Below are positions 1 to 9,838 of a DNA stretch of 39,424 nucleotides, in pieces. The position numbers and the translations under genes were made by a program. Numbering within the stretch: position 1 is the stretch's first letter; each line of letters begins with the position of its first letter. This DNA is from Chara braunii (taxonomy: Eukaryota; Streptophyta; Charophyceae; Charales; Characeae), in the NCBI GenBank assembly GCA_003427395.1, contig BFEA01000038.1, forward strand, positions 57,135 to 96,558, in the 5' to 3' direction. Under the pieces are notes generated by a model that was not told where the DNA came from, did not search any database, and saw nothing but the letters and a program-made list of their open reading frames with translations.

Positions 1-31
<31 letters not shown>

Positions 32-303
32 CCCCTTCTCTCTTCGTCTTTGTCGTCGTCAGCCAATCTTGTATCGCTCAATACCTCTCTCTCTCTTCAT
101 CATCGTTTGGCAAGTGTGTGGTGTCCTCCTACAGCGGCACAGCTATGGCGGCTCTTTTTCTTCTGTGGCAGACACTGACGTGGCGCTCAGCTGGCGCCTC
201 TCCTCCTCGTGCTATGGCGGAACTGCTGACGTGGCGCCCAACTGGCACCTCTTCTTTTCTTCTTGTCGATGACGACGATGGCTATGCGGAACAGCGGGAA
301 ACA
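1..303 (-). mobile_element. 5' leader of a Ty3/gypsy-type element running off the left edge
   Basis: This lies directly downstream (minus strand) of a primer-binding site and LTR, so it is the start of the internal region of an LTR retrotransposon. It reads as GA-rich leader on the minus strand, with a (CT)n tract at 1-28 and further short CT runs near 85-95. No gag frame is convincing here. The outer element at 25511 also has GA tracts in its leader, which suggests a family trait. The rest of the element lies outside the window. Confidence 0.6.
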
Positions 304-315
304 GCTCCGATACCA
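304..315 (-). promoter_or_regulatory. Primer-binding site, initiator tRNA-Met type
   Basis: The minus strand reads TGGTATCGGAGC two bases after the LTR end. This matches the usual plant initiator-Met primer site (TGGTATCAGAGC) except for one base. The outer element has the identical site at 26463-26474. Confidence 0.75.
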
Positions 316-317
316 AT

Positions 318-1265
318 TGCAACCAGACTCGTCTTCTCCTTCACTTGGCATGCATGCAAACAGATGGCAATCACGCTGGCGCCTGGCGTCCACACAAAGC
401 TCAGAGATATCGAGGCCAAGAACACAGTTCAGATCCAAACTTGCTTCGAATGGCTATGGCGCCTGTGCGCCCTCACAACACCCTTCCTACATTGTATTCC
501 CAGCAACTTCACACGCACGCTACTCTGGATCTCCCTGGATGTCCCACACACGCACACACTTCACAAAACACTCTCACACACACACCCTATAGCCTATCTC
601 CAACCTACAGCAGCTATGGCTGCCTTCTACCTTCCCTACTAACTAGCGGCTATGGCCGCTTCGTCTCCTTCACAGCCCACTTCTCCTTCGGGCACCTGCA
701 GGCCTCCTTGCACAAGCCGCTCAGGCAGCGCTTCCGCACAGCTCACAGGCAGAATGAATGAATGACTGGACGCTGCCTCTTGATTCATACTTCGGTTGGT
801 CGCTGGTCTGGCCCTTTCCACCGGGCCCAGGGTGCACACAGTCCCATATGGTACTTGCTGACTGGACAAAGTGCGACTGGGACTGGGTACAGCTGACTAG
901 GCGAGGTTGGACTGCCCACTTACCCACATGCCTCTAGCCTAACCTAAGCGATTCTCGAAAGGTCACTTCGGGAGCTTCCGGAAGTCTGTAGACTTGACCT
1001 TTGAGGACTGTAGCAGCTACGACCTTGACCTTTGAGGACTGTAGCAGCTACGACTTCTACACAGCTACGACCCCTACTTGACAGACCTACGGTTCAAGAC
1101 CCAACGACTACACTAACCTGTGACAGACAACATACAACTACCAAAACACAGGTCACGGGTTCAAACACACATGGGTTGACTTGGTACTGTACACAGGTGA
1201 GGGCAAGGTCTAGGGATCGAGCCCTGGGATCTGCATCTGCTACTGCAAAGGTGAAAACCGTTTCA
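318..1265 (-). mobile_element. 5' LTR (copy A) of a Ty3/gypsy-type element
   Basis: On the minus strand it starts TGAAACGG at 1265 and ends TTGCA at 318, followed by a primer site. It aligns along its length with the LTRs at 25511-26461 and 33734-34480/38725-38904, and less closely with 12296-13216. Shared blocks include the CATTCATT run and the region around the tract AAGAGGCAGCG. The TATA box seen in other copies (TATAAATA) is degraded here. A 31-bp tandem duplication lies at 993-1054. The copy is clearly diverged, so it is old. Confidence 0.8.
993..1054. repeat. 31-bp tandem duplication inside LTR copy A
   Basis: Two nearly identical 31-bp units start at 993 and 1024; both contain TTGACCTTTGAGGACTG. 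They are not obvious in the other LTR copies, so this is a local duplication. Confidence 0.7.
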
Positions 1266-1725
1266 GAATTTTCCATATTGTCCTTCATATACTTCATATT
1301 GTTGGTGCACTCCACACTTTTGGGCGCACCGGACAGCTCATCACACCAATGTGCAACATGTATACCCAAGAACAACTGCACATAAGGGCCACGATAAGGC
1401 ACCCATTCCTTACTCAGATGTCGCTACCTTCCTCCCTACACCCTTTTTATATGTCCTCCTCCGACCTCTCCTCACTATATTCGCAATCGTGTGCGGAATC
1501 GGGGATGTGTGGCGCACGGCCGCACCGGACCCACGCGGCGCACAGACAGGTACCCCTCCCCCCCCCTTCCCCGAAAAAACAAAGCACCAGGGGTCGAATG
1601 GATGTAACCCCGGCAGCCATTTATAATATGTCTGGGCCGAAAAGGAAATTTGGCGGGCTACGCTCGATCACAACCTGCAACAACTCCCGATGAGGCAAAA
1701 AAAGGAGTACTGGGGTGGGGCTGGG
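1266..1725. other. Intergenic, nothing recognised
   Basis: I see no protein family, RNA gene or element boundary here. There is a short C run near 1555-1567. The open frames have no recognisable motifs. Confidence 0.5.
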
Positions 1726-1727
1726 CC

Positions 1728-1862
1728 ACTAGGGGATTGGTCTCACTCCACTACTCACCAAATGTGCAAAACGTGAATGAATCTCCCACTAGAACATGGG
1801 AGATACACCGCCACATTTTTTGTCTTTTGTGCATGTGGTGCGTAGTGGAGTGAGGCCCTATG
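1728..1862. mobile_element. MITE-like element with ~32-bp terminal inverted repeats
   Basis: The left arm (from about 1735, GGTCTCACTCCACTACTCACC) is the inverse of the right arm ending near 1858, with a few mismatches: CACTCCACTAC and CACC are shared. The centre folds again, with ATCTCCCA (1781-1788) pairing exactly with TGGGAGAT (1797-1804). The outer boundary is flanked by TA on both sides, as for Tc1/mariner-type MITEs, but TA is weak evidence. No coding capacity. Confidence 0.55.
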
Positions 1863-2010
1863 TCTTGCTTTGCAGCGGCTCACGCTTGACATCCTTCACG
1901 CTGCCCATTTCGTCTGCGTGACACCTCGAGCGCCTGGAGCCACAGTGTGTGAGGAGCCCCACTGCCAGTGCCTGTGAGTTTCACCAGCCTGCCAACCCTC
2001 TCCGCCCGCT

Positions 2011-2290
2011 CTCCTCCTCCATCTTTCCTTCTCCTCCTCCTCATCATCACCATCACTCCTCCTTCTCCTCCTCCTCATCTCTCCTCCTCCTCGTCATCCT
2101 CATCTTCCTGTCACTGCGGCGTCCATGTCTCCACCTACCCTCGTCTCCTCCATGCCTCCTCCATCTCTTCTCCCCCTCCTCGTCTCTCCTCTCCATCCTT
2201 GCTCCTCTTACTCAACTCTCCTCCTCCTTTCTCCTCCATCTTTCCTCTCTCCTCCTCCTCCTCCTCCTCTCCTCCATCTTATCTCCTCTT
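2011..2290. repeat. CTC/CCT-rich imperfect trinucleotide tract
   Basis: Nearly pure pyrimidine runs of CTC, TCC and TCAT triplets. Open frames across it are low-complexity Ser/Leu/Pro artefacts and are not annotated as genes. Confidence 0.8.
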
Positions 2291-2536
2291 TACAAAATCC
2301 GTGACATGGTGATGATGACATGACAAGCACTGATTTGCTGGCTCCTGTTCTTGCTGTGTGAAGGTCCCAACGTGGAGCCGCCAGAACTCAGTTTTGTCAA
2401 CATTTGTGTTTTCTGGACATGCATGGTCTTTGAGTGCCCGAGCTGTACTTCTCACAGATCAAGTTCATCACGAGATGGATGTGCCAACACCCCACCCAGA
2501 ACTCAGGGGAAAAAAACGAGAACCTGCTCCGCATGG

Positions 2537-2640
2537 CTCCGCACGGTGCGGAGAACCAACTGCAGCAGCCGTGCACCATGCGGCACCGCATGGAGAGGTT
2601 CCGCACATCGTGCAGCGCACCGCACTGCACGGCTGTGCGG
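2537..2640. repeat. Cluster of GC-rich palindromes
   Basis: CTCCGCAC (2537-2544) pairs with GTGCGGAG (2546-2553). CCATGCGG (2576-2583) pairs with CCGCATGG (2586-2593). CCGCAC (2620-2625) pairs with GTGCGG (2635-2640). All stems are perfect and share the word CCGCA. No gene context explains them. Confidence 0.65.
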
Positions 2641-2654
2641 CTCATGCGATTGCA

Positions 2655-3160
2655 GTATGTTCCCTACACTTGCTCTAAGCCGTCTGATACCCTTTCTAAA
2701 ATCCCTCCTACAAGGCCAGTTTCTGGCACCACATCATCACTCTTCACCCTGCCTTCTGTAGCGCAACAGTAGCTGTGTGACGATAACAGCTGCCAACAAA
2801 TCAGGAACAAATAAGCAAAAGGTTTGACCTTTGGACATTGGACATTAAGAAAGTAAAAAAATCTAGAAAAGATAGGGAAAATAATGACGAGAGAGAGAGA
2901 TGAGATAGCATGGACTATATCAACATAGTGGATCTGAGCCCAAGCATAAGACATTTCCCGGACAGGACAGATAGAGATACATTCTACGAAACTAATTCAA
3001 ATCATGATGCAAACTCAAGATCAAGGCAATTTTATGAACTGCAACATAGAGCTGAAGAATAAGAGAGAAGGGAATGATGAAAGAACAAGAACAAGGATAC
3101 TATTTGACAACATGTTCTGAGCCATTCAAGGAGGAGGCTTATCCTTTGTTACTAGAATTC
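2655..3160. other. Intergenic, nothing recognised
   Basis: AT-rich, purine-rich on the plus strand, without convincing open frames or repeats apart from a short GA run near 2891. Confidence 0.5.
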
Positions 3161-3895
3161 CCAGGTACCTGTTTTTTCGAGGTGATCTACTTTTCTAGAT
3201 CAGATGCTCTTCCGCTGTCGGTGTGAATACCCTTACAAGGGTATCCGCCCTGTTTTTTTTTGCAAGTAACAGAGAACAAGTTTGATTTAAAGATTAGGTA
3301 TACTGTGCAAGGCGGCGCTGCTGCGCCTGTGGTTTACATTGTCTGGATAGTTGACTAGTGCAGAGAGTGTGTGTGCGCACAAGTTTGAGGCGCGTGTGAT
3401 CCTTTTTATTGTTGATGGTTGGAGAGCCAGCGTGATCGCCGATCAGATTTTGTTTATTTTCTGATTATTAAACTAGGATTAAAAGATTCTGTCTCGTTGA
3501 TTGATGCGCTTACCGGTCACTTGTGCGTAAGTACGGAGGACAGCGTCGACAACGATGTGGTTCTGAAAACATTTCGGTAGATCCGCGCGCCGCACAGTGC
3601 GTACATATATGGGCTTCGCTTATAAGAGGCTCAGCCTTGGGCCTAGTACCGTTGATTTTCGGTTGAGAGATTCAGGGATCGAAGCCAGCGGGCTGCGACG
3701 CGGGAATGTCAGAATGGCGCGAGGGGACCGAGGGGTTGAGGGATCGGCGGAGCTATCCCCCTTGGTTTTGCCGTCGGCGACGTCAGAACGGTGCTAGTGT
3801 TTCCTTCTTCCTAGTTCGACATGTTCTGACGATTAAGAGTTTCTAAATGTGTTTATTATTTATTATCTTATTATTATTATTTACCTTTGCTCCAG

Positions 3896-4614
3896 CATCC
3901 CGTTGACTTGGACGCGACGCTGGATTTAGCGGCCGTCACGAGAGTCGAGGGCCTTGAGTACGCGCCTCTTTTGACGAGCCCGTTTGGATTTCTTGTGTGT
4001 TTGGGATGTTGGCGAAATTCCCCGATCTTGCCCATTTGAATTCCTGTCCGTTCAAGGTGCCGATGAAAAATTCCTCCATTCGGCCTGTCTTGGAATGCGA
4101 AACCGAGGAGTCCAACGAGCATGCGAGCTGGTGGGTGATTTGGCCTATGAAGACAACAGAAACCTCAGTGGTGGGGATCCACTGCGGGTGCGCAGCCCAC
4201 CAGCCGCGAGTCTGCCGAGAGGGAAAAGAGAGTGAGCATGCCCGTTGGGACCAGGAGAGCAGCGAGCTGACTCTAGGCGGGGCAGCCCAGGGCACAGCAG
4301 CAGGGGCCGCAGGCAGGACACCACGGCCAGCCGCGTGGGTCCCCTTCTTCACTTCGACTTTCGGAAGTCCTCAATTGAGTATTCTGCTGCTACCGCCGAG
4401 GGTCGTACCGGGCCCAGTTCACCAAGGTCCACGCATAGCCCCTGTAGCAGGGCAGCACCCCGACTCCTCGACGCTATCTGCACGGGGGGTTACTACGATG
4501 GCGACCCACATCAGGCCAGCGCCCTCCTGCCCGCGGTAACGACGAGCTGGCCGAACAGTCGAGCGTAGATCAGGCGCCTCAGCGCCCAGAGTTGTCGAGC
4601 GGATTGTTTCAGCA
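3896..4614 (+). other. Candidate exon of an unrecognised gene
   Basis: A pyrimidine-rich stretch ending TTTGCTCCAG at 3895 looks like a 3' splice site, and CAG|GTAAGT at 4612-4620 is a consensus 5' splice site. Between them, base composition rises to GC-rich. Three frames are each open for part of the way: the frame at 3896 for about 47 codons, then 3984-4235 and 3997-4539. No frame is open throughout and I recognise no domain. It could be a decayed exon, a non-coding exon, or chance splice signals. Confidence 0.3.
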
Positions 4615-5036
4615 GGTAAGTGGTTACACATGTAGCAGGTATCGACTTCCTTGACCGTTGAGCTCTGGCCTGTATCGATATGCGCCGTTATAACGCACTG
4701 GAGAGCGCAAAGGAGGGAGCGGACCGGGGAGAGGGCTTCAACTTTAGAAAGATAGTACGGAAGGGGATGAATGAACCTGACTGGGGTTCAGCGCCAGGTA
4801 CAGCCACAGTAGAGATGGCTGAAGACTAGCTGAGCGCCGCCACGGATGGGTTGTTTGCCCGATTCTTTGCGGATTTAGGAAGGGAAAGAAAGGGTATAAG
4901 GGTTCTAAGGGATAGTGAAAACGAATCTATGGTTAGTTCGAGGAGAGAGTGAGTAGAAATTAAGGTGAAAGAAAAATGACGTGCGGGGAATAGGAGCGAT
5001 GGCAGAGATGGGAGAGAATGGGTATCGCGAAACTTA

Positions 5037-5414
5037 GCCGTTTCTCAATGAAATCGGCCAAGGAAAGTAGTGTCGTGGGGTTTTTAGAAACGGGCGAGTG
5101 TGATGGTAGTGTTAGATTTAGTGCTAGGTTAGTAGAATCAGAGTTTGATAAAAAGGTTAGTGCGCAGATATGGTGGAAGGCATGAGCATGGCGAAGGGGA
5201 GAAAGACGGATCACACCCGTTCCGCGATGGAAACGGGCGGATGAAGATTCGTTTCTGAAGTCCCGGACTGGGGCGAAACCGTTAGTCAAGGCAGAAAGGA
5301 CGAAGAGTAAGTAGAAGAGAAGTTGGTAGAAAAAGGTTGTGCGGGGGAGCTACGTAGAGGTGATATGGCGCCACAGAAAGACAGCTGGATCACCCGTTTC
5401 TCAATGAAAACGGG
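5037..5414. repeat. Hairpin family H3, three copies
   Basis: Copy 1 pairs GCCGTTT (5037-5043) with AAA-T-CGGC (5051-5058). Copy 2 pairs CCCGTTCC (5216-5223) with GG-A-AACGGG (5229-5237). Copy 3 pairs CCCGTTT (5393-5399) with AAACGGG (5408-5414), a perfect stem. Copies 1 and 3 share the loop CTCAATG(A). Spacing is about 178 bp. Confidence 0.65.
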
Positions 5415-5550
5415 CGAACTCGGATTCGATTCCCGGGTTCTAGGACATCGAGAACCGATCTGCGGGGTCGGATCGATGAAGCAAGGGGTGGAGAATGCAG
5501 TATGAGCAGCACGGGCCGCGCCCGAAGGTGAAGATGGCAAGCGTCGATGT

Positions 5551-6487
5551 ATCTGGCCGGATTCTAGCGTCAGATTCATTCGATTTTGCTCACTCTATCG
5601 ATGGTAGTAGCAAGTGGACAGCCGCGGGGGTTACTGACTTACCTGTTGATCTGTGGGTGGATCGCGGAAGCGTCGGGGTAAGAAGGTTGTAAAACGGAGA
5701 TGTATACCTCCGCGTTCTAGCGGAAGATCCATTCGGTTTTGCCGGCCTATTGGTGGAAGTAGCATGAAGCCAGCCGCACGGTCGGGAGCGTACATGTTCA
5801 GCCGAGGATTTCGAGCAGCGACACACGGATGACAACAGTGTTTATTTTCGTGATCTAGCGAAAGAATCATTCAGTTGCTCATCCCAAAGAGAGATAGATA
5901 TGGGGAGTGGAGAGCAAGGTCGAGTGGGAGATGGGGTAAGGCGAAAAGAGAGAAGGATTAAGGTGGTGATGCGAGAGACATACCTGGGAAGTCAAACTGG
6001 TGGTGCGAAATGGACTGAGAGTGGAGCCGGAGACTGTGCTGCCTGTGCAGCCGGTGCGCCCGACCGAACTTTGGCTGAAGATTCATTCCGATCTTACCTA
6101 TCCCATTAACGGAGTAGCAAGAGGCTAACGACAGATTGGGGACTTACCTGTCGACTGGTGGGCTTATCGCGAAGCACCGAGCTTGGAAGGTGGTGTATAT
6201 CTCCATGGTCTGGCGGTCGATTCATTCGATTTTGCTTGGTCGGTTGATGGGAGTAGTGTGGGAACAACCTCGAAGGTGGTGACTTACCTGTAGACCGATG
6301 CGCGGCATATCCTGACGACGGGACCAGCCCTGCTCTATTCCACTACGTGCATGACTGAAAAACGGCGCATCTTTCCTCGTTTTAGTGGAAGTTTCACTCC
6401 TCATTTTGCACATTGGCAAACTTGGCCATATACATGAGGGAGGCGAGGTACGTACCTCGCAAACTTTCAGTAGGAGATTCGTTCTCC
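5551..6487. repeat. Hairpin family H4, tandem array with ~140-170 bp spacing
   Basis: A core like GATTCATTCGATTTTGC recurs, starting near 5573, 5726, 5864, 6080, 6219, 6391 and 6476. Just upstream of several copies is a hairpin with CTAG or TTTAG in its loop and a different stem each time: ATCTGGC/GTCAGAT (5551-5575), TCCGC/GCGGA (5709-5724), TTTCG/CGAAA (5846-5863), TTCC/GGAA (6373-6390). Three copies of ACTTACCTG (5637, 6142, 6282) are consensus splice donors on the minus strand. Confidence 0.6.
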
Positions 6488-6499
6488 TTCTGCGCATGA

Positions 6500-7948
6500 G
6501 ACGGGCAGTGGGGCGGGATTGCTTTTCACCTTCGAGTATGCCACAACTTGTTGTTGTCTCCTCCATGCCACGACCAGCTCCATCAGACCGTCAATACAAT
6601 CTTGGCTCTGGATGCCGCTCTTTGCAGTACTCGTCGATGCAATCATGTTCAGTCTGACCGAGGCAGTACGCCATGCCTGGTGTTGTGCTACCGGTCAAGC
6701 CCAATCGTAAGGGTGGCTAGGTACGGATTCAGAGAGAGGAGAAAGGGGAAGGAATTGAGGTACACACCAGTCCTGGTAAAAGTCCGCATGAAGAGGGTCT
6801 GCAACTGCCCTGTGACTACTGTTGTTGCATACTCGGATGGTGTACATGTGATGTGAGGCGGACTATTGTTGAAGATCGAGGAACTTCAAGTCCATGTTGT
6901 TGATTGTCCATTCAATACTGTTGTTGAAGGTTTTAAATAAGCACACCACAGAACTTCTCAACATAGTCTGACTGCGTATCCGTTGTGCACTTACTACATA
7001 TGAGTTGGGCATTTGTTGTTTGGCCGCTGGCATGCGCTTTGCTTACTCGGTGAGTCGGTATGTTGTGCACTACGTTGCTGAGCCTTGTAGTGCGGTACGT
7101 TGGCGTGGTACCTTGTTGATTAGTGCACTACCACGACACCTTGAAGTAACACGCGATTGCTGTATGCATGGCTCTTACATGAGTTATGTCGTGTACAACC
7201 TACATTTTTGATGGATCACGAAAGGGGTGTTCTTCTGAACGTCGTTGGGCTAGGCTGCGAAGCGGCAGTTCGGGTTGAGTCGTGGTTGCGTTGGTCAAGG
7301 GGAATGACGTTGCGGACCAGGGAATTGATCAGACGCTTCAGGGCGAGGCTAATGCTGCAATGTGGAGAGCCATCGGGGGGGTCAACATTTGGCATTTTGA
7401 CTTCAGTTTGGCGGTGTTATTGCGGGTTTGGCCATCACTGTGAGGCCCTTCGGCGAATCAAGGCAGCAAGGCCCTCTCCTGGGAGTTGAGTTGTCCCCCT
7501 CCTATATCTCGAGAGTCAGACCCCTCCTTCTGCCTTTCTTACTCTAAGTCTAATCTTGTTCAGAGAGGAAGGCGGTAGGCGAGATTGCAACCCCTAGGAC
7601 TGCAGCAAGACTCTGTGGGGAGTCAACCCACCAATTGCGGGAGCTCTGCCGAAACTCGGGAGGAGTTGTGGAGGCAGGGAATTGAAAGGTAACCATCGTT
7701 TTCCCTCTATAAACCCAGTTATAACCCTTACCTATATTTCTTGCTATGGTTGACTGAGTATATTGCCTGCATCCCTACTTTGACTTTCAGTTTGACTTCC
7801 AGGACTCAATCCAGACTTAATAAAAGAAGGTATGCGCAATGTCAGTTTCAGTTTTGTTGTCTGACTGAAAGCAAATTGTGGGATTGCATCTGGGGGAAGG
7901 ATGAGAGGAAGACAATATTGCTTGTGTCTGACTGGGTCCATCAAAGGT
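6500..7948. other. Intervening part of the hairpin locus, no gene recognised
   Basis: This holds scattered hairpins: GCACTAC/GTAGTGC at 7067-7093, GGTAC/GTACC at 7094-7112, and a 10-bp palindrome TAGTGCACTA at 7121-7130. Short open frames at 7005-7211 and 7157-7489 have no recognisable motifs. Sequence becomes AT-richer towards the right. Confidence 0.45.
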
Positions 7949-8675
7949 TGGGCAAGTCTCCATAAGTTTGGGGAGGCCCAGTGCTATGTTTATTTATGAG
8001 TTGCCTAGAGGGCCAGACGTGTTCCATAAGTTTGGGTTGTTTGGTTGCTTTGACTTGCGAGGGTTGTGTGTGGCTGACTTTTAGGAACCAAGCATTGTCC
8101 CATAAGTTTGGGTGGCTTGGTTGCCTTGTTTATTTTGGGTTTTCTCAGTTTCTTTTGGTTTTGAACGAGGAGGTCTGAGCATGTTCCATAAGTTTGGGTG
8201 GCTCAACCTCTTCCTGCTTTACCATTGAGAAAAAAATGAATCAGGCAGGGGACCAGACATGTTCCATAAGTTTGGGTGCTCTTGGTCCAATGCCACGCAC
8301 ATGCTGAAACCAAAAGGGTATAACTTGGCTATATTTTACTATTATTTTATCTATGAACAGGCTAGTCAGTCATTATTTCATAAGTTTGGGTGGTCTGACT
8401 ATAGCTTATCACAAATTGACGAAAGTATAAACTAAGAATAACTTGCGGTACGAAGGGGCAGACCGAATCTCGAGCTAAAGATGATCGGTCCAGTCATATG
8501 CTACTGTAAAAGACTAAGTGCAGATAATTATATATAATTGGGCTATCTTAAACAGTCTAGGGCGACTAGGGTGGCCTAGTCACGTGCCCAAAGAAGAGAA
8601 AAATTGTTGTGCCCTGTGTTTGTGTATATTCAATGGCTGAGCTATACATGTTCCATAAGTTTGGGTGGTCTAGCT
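7949..8675. repeat. Hairpin family H1, seven copies with a conserved loop
   Basis: The core (T/C)CATAAGTTTGGG starts at 7960, 8024, 8100, 8186, 8264, 8378 and 8653. Each copy is flanked by its own inverted repeat: TGGGC/GCCCA, CCAGAC/GTTTGG (one G-T), AACCAAGC/GCTTGGTT, GAGGT-c-TGAGC/GCTCAACCTC, GGACCA/TGGTCC, GCTAGTCAG/CTGACT-at-AGC, AGCTA/TAGCT. The loop consensus is close to CATGTTCCATAAGTTTGGGT, and the core itself can close CCA against TGG. All seven cores have a stem and no two stems are the same. The copies are separated by 64-275 bp of unrelated sequence. Confidence 0.85.
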
Positions 8676-8961
8676 TTATGCCTTATGTAAGCTAGGTATA
8701 AAGGGATAAATCATTGAAAGACTATGAACTATTGTTTGATAAGGTTGACTTGGGGATGGTGAGAGTACTTACCCCTGTGGTTTGGCCTGCATGTGGCTGA
8801 GTGAGATTATTTACTTGGTCTGAGTTTCAGTTTGACAGGTAGTTGCTTTAGATGTTCGCCACGTGCTAGAGCCATAGGAGTTAGTTTCAATTCATGCATT
8901 TTCTGAGCTAAGTTTATCTTACTTAGGTCAATTTCTGCATTTTATGGGTTCATTTATTATA

Positions 8962-9520
8962 CTTGGTCTTGTATAAATCTTAATAAGTCACTTTCTCTAC
9001 GGGAAGCGCTGCCAAAATTTTTACAAAACCAAGGAGTTAGTCATATTTTGTCTTTTCAGAGTTCAACTTGTCTGACTTTTTATATGGCTTAGTAAAAATA
9101 TAGAATGTCTCATTCTCTAAAGGAGATGCTGCCAAAATTTTTGCTAATTCAAGGAGTTGGACAAAATTAGACCTCGAGAAGTCAAAGTCACTTTAGATTA
9201 TGAACTTAGCTTTGTATAAATCTTGGATTAACACTTTTCTGAAAGAAATGTTGCCGAAATTTGTACAAATCTAAGGAGTTAAATTAAATTATGTCTTAGT
9301 TGAACTCAAGTTTTGCTCTGGGTTCATATCTGACTTAGTAAAAATTTGGAAGGTCTTCTTTCCTAAGAGGAGTGCTACCCAAATTTTTACTAATTCAGGG
9401 AGTTAGACAAAATTTGACTTTCCAGAATTAGAGATTGTTTTTGTTTTCATATTCGAGTTAGTATAAATTCTGAAAAAGCACTTTTCCTACGGGAAGCGCT
9501 GCCAAAATTTTCCTAGTTTA
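8962..9520. repeat. Hairpin family H2, five units at ~120-bp period
   Basis: Long stems enclose a conserved inner segment with the words GGGAAGCGCTGCC and AAAATTTT. Stem 1 pairs 8962-8978 with 9017-9033 (15 of 17). Stem 2 pairs 9089-9099 with 9137-9147 (all 11, one G-T). Stem 3 pairs 9205-9221 with 9259-9275 (16 of 17, one G-T). Stem 4 pairs 9330-9349 with 9379-9398 (19 of 20). Stem 5, near 9456-9520, is weak. An inner hairpin also recurs with different bases: TTCC-TACG-GGAA, TTTCT-GAA-AGAAA, TCCT-AAG-AGGA. Confidence 0.8.
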
Positions 9521-9580
9521 AAGGAGATAGGTTATATTTTGACAGGTGATGATTCTGGGGATTCACTGTATATAGACGAT

Positions 9581-9838
9581 ATCCGGTCAGGATCTACCTT
9601 TCCTTTAGGTATCTGCTTAGGGATAGACTTAGACTTAGTTAACTAAGAACGATGTTTGAGTAATATCGTGATATGGAGGTTATTCTCCATGGACTTACAA
9701 GTTTAGCTTGGGGATTGACCTGTCTTGTATTACAGGACCTCTTGATCGTTTGATTCACGATTTAGGCTAGATTCATCTTGATCCTACAAGGATCATCTTC
9801 TGTTATCACTGATAACAGGTCGGTCGCCGATTCGTCGG
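9581..9838. repeat. Run of about nine consecutive, unrelated hairpins
   Basis: In order: ATCC/GGAT (9581-9593) overlapping TACCT/AGGTA (9595-9611); the 14-bp palindrome CTTAGTTAACTAAG (9634-9647); ACGATGTT/AATATCGT (9649-9669, one G-T); ATGGAG/CTCCAT (9673-9690); CCTGT/ACAGG (9719-9736); ATCGT/ACGAT (9745-9761); TGATCCT-ACA-AGGATCA (9779-9795); CTGTTATC-ACT-GATAACAG (9800-9818); CCGA-TTCG-TCGG (9827-9838), a UUCG-type tetraloop. They hardly overlap and take up most of the length. Confidence 0.8.

Noticed and set aside
3996-4539. 180-residue protein-coding gene starting at 3997
   Set aside because: No recognisable domain, and two other frames are open over the same stretch, so the frame choice is arbitrary. 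Kept only as a candidate exon.
7949-8675. CRISPR-like array
   Set aside because: A short core repeats at irregular spacing (64-275 bp) with variable arms that pair with each other; CRISPR repeats are constant and spacers are uniform. The context is eukaryotic.
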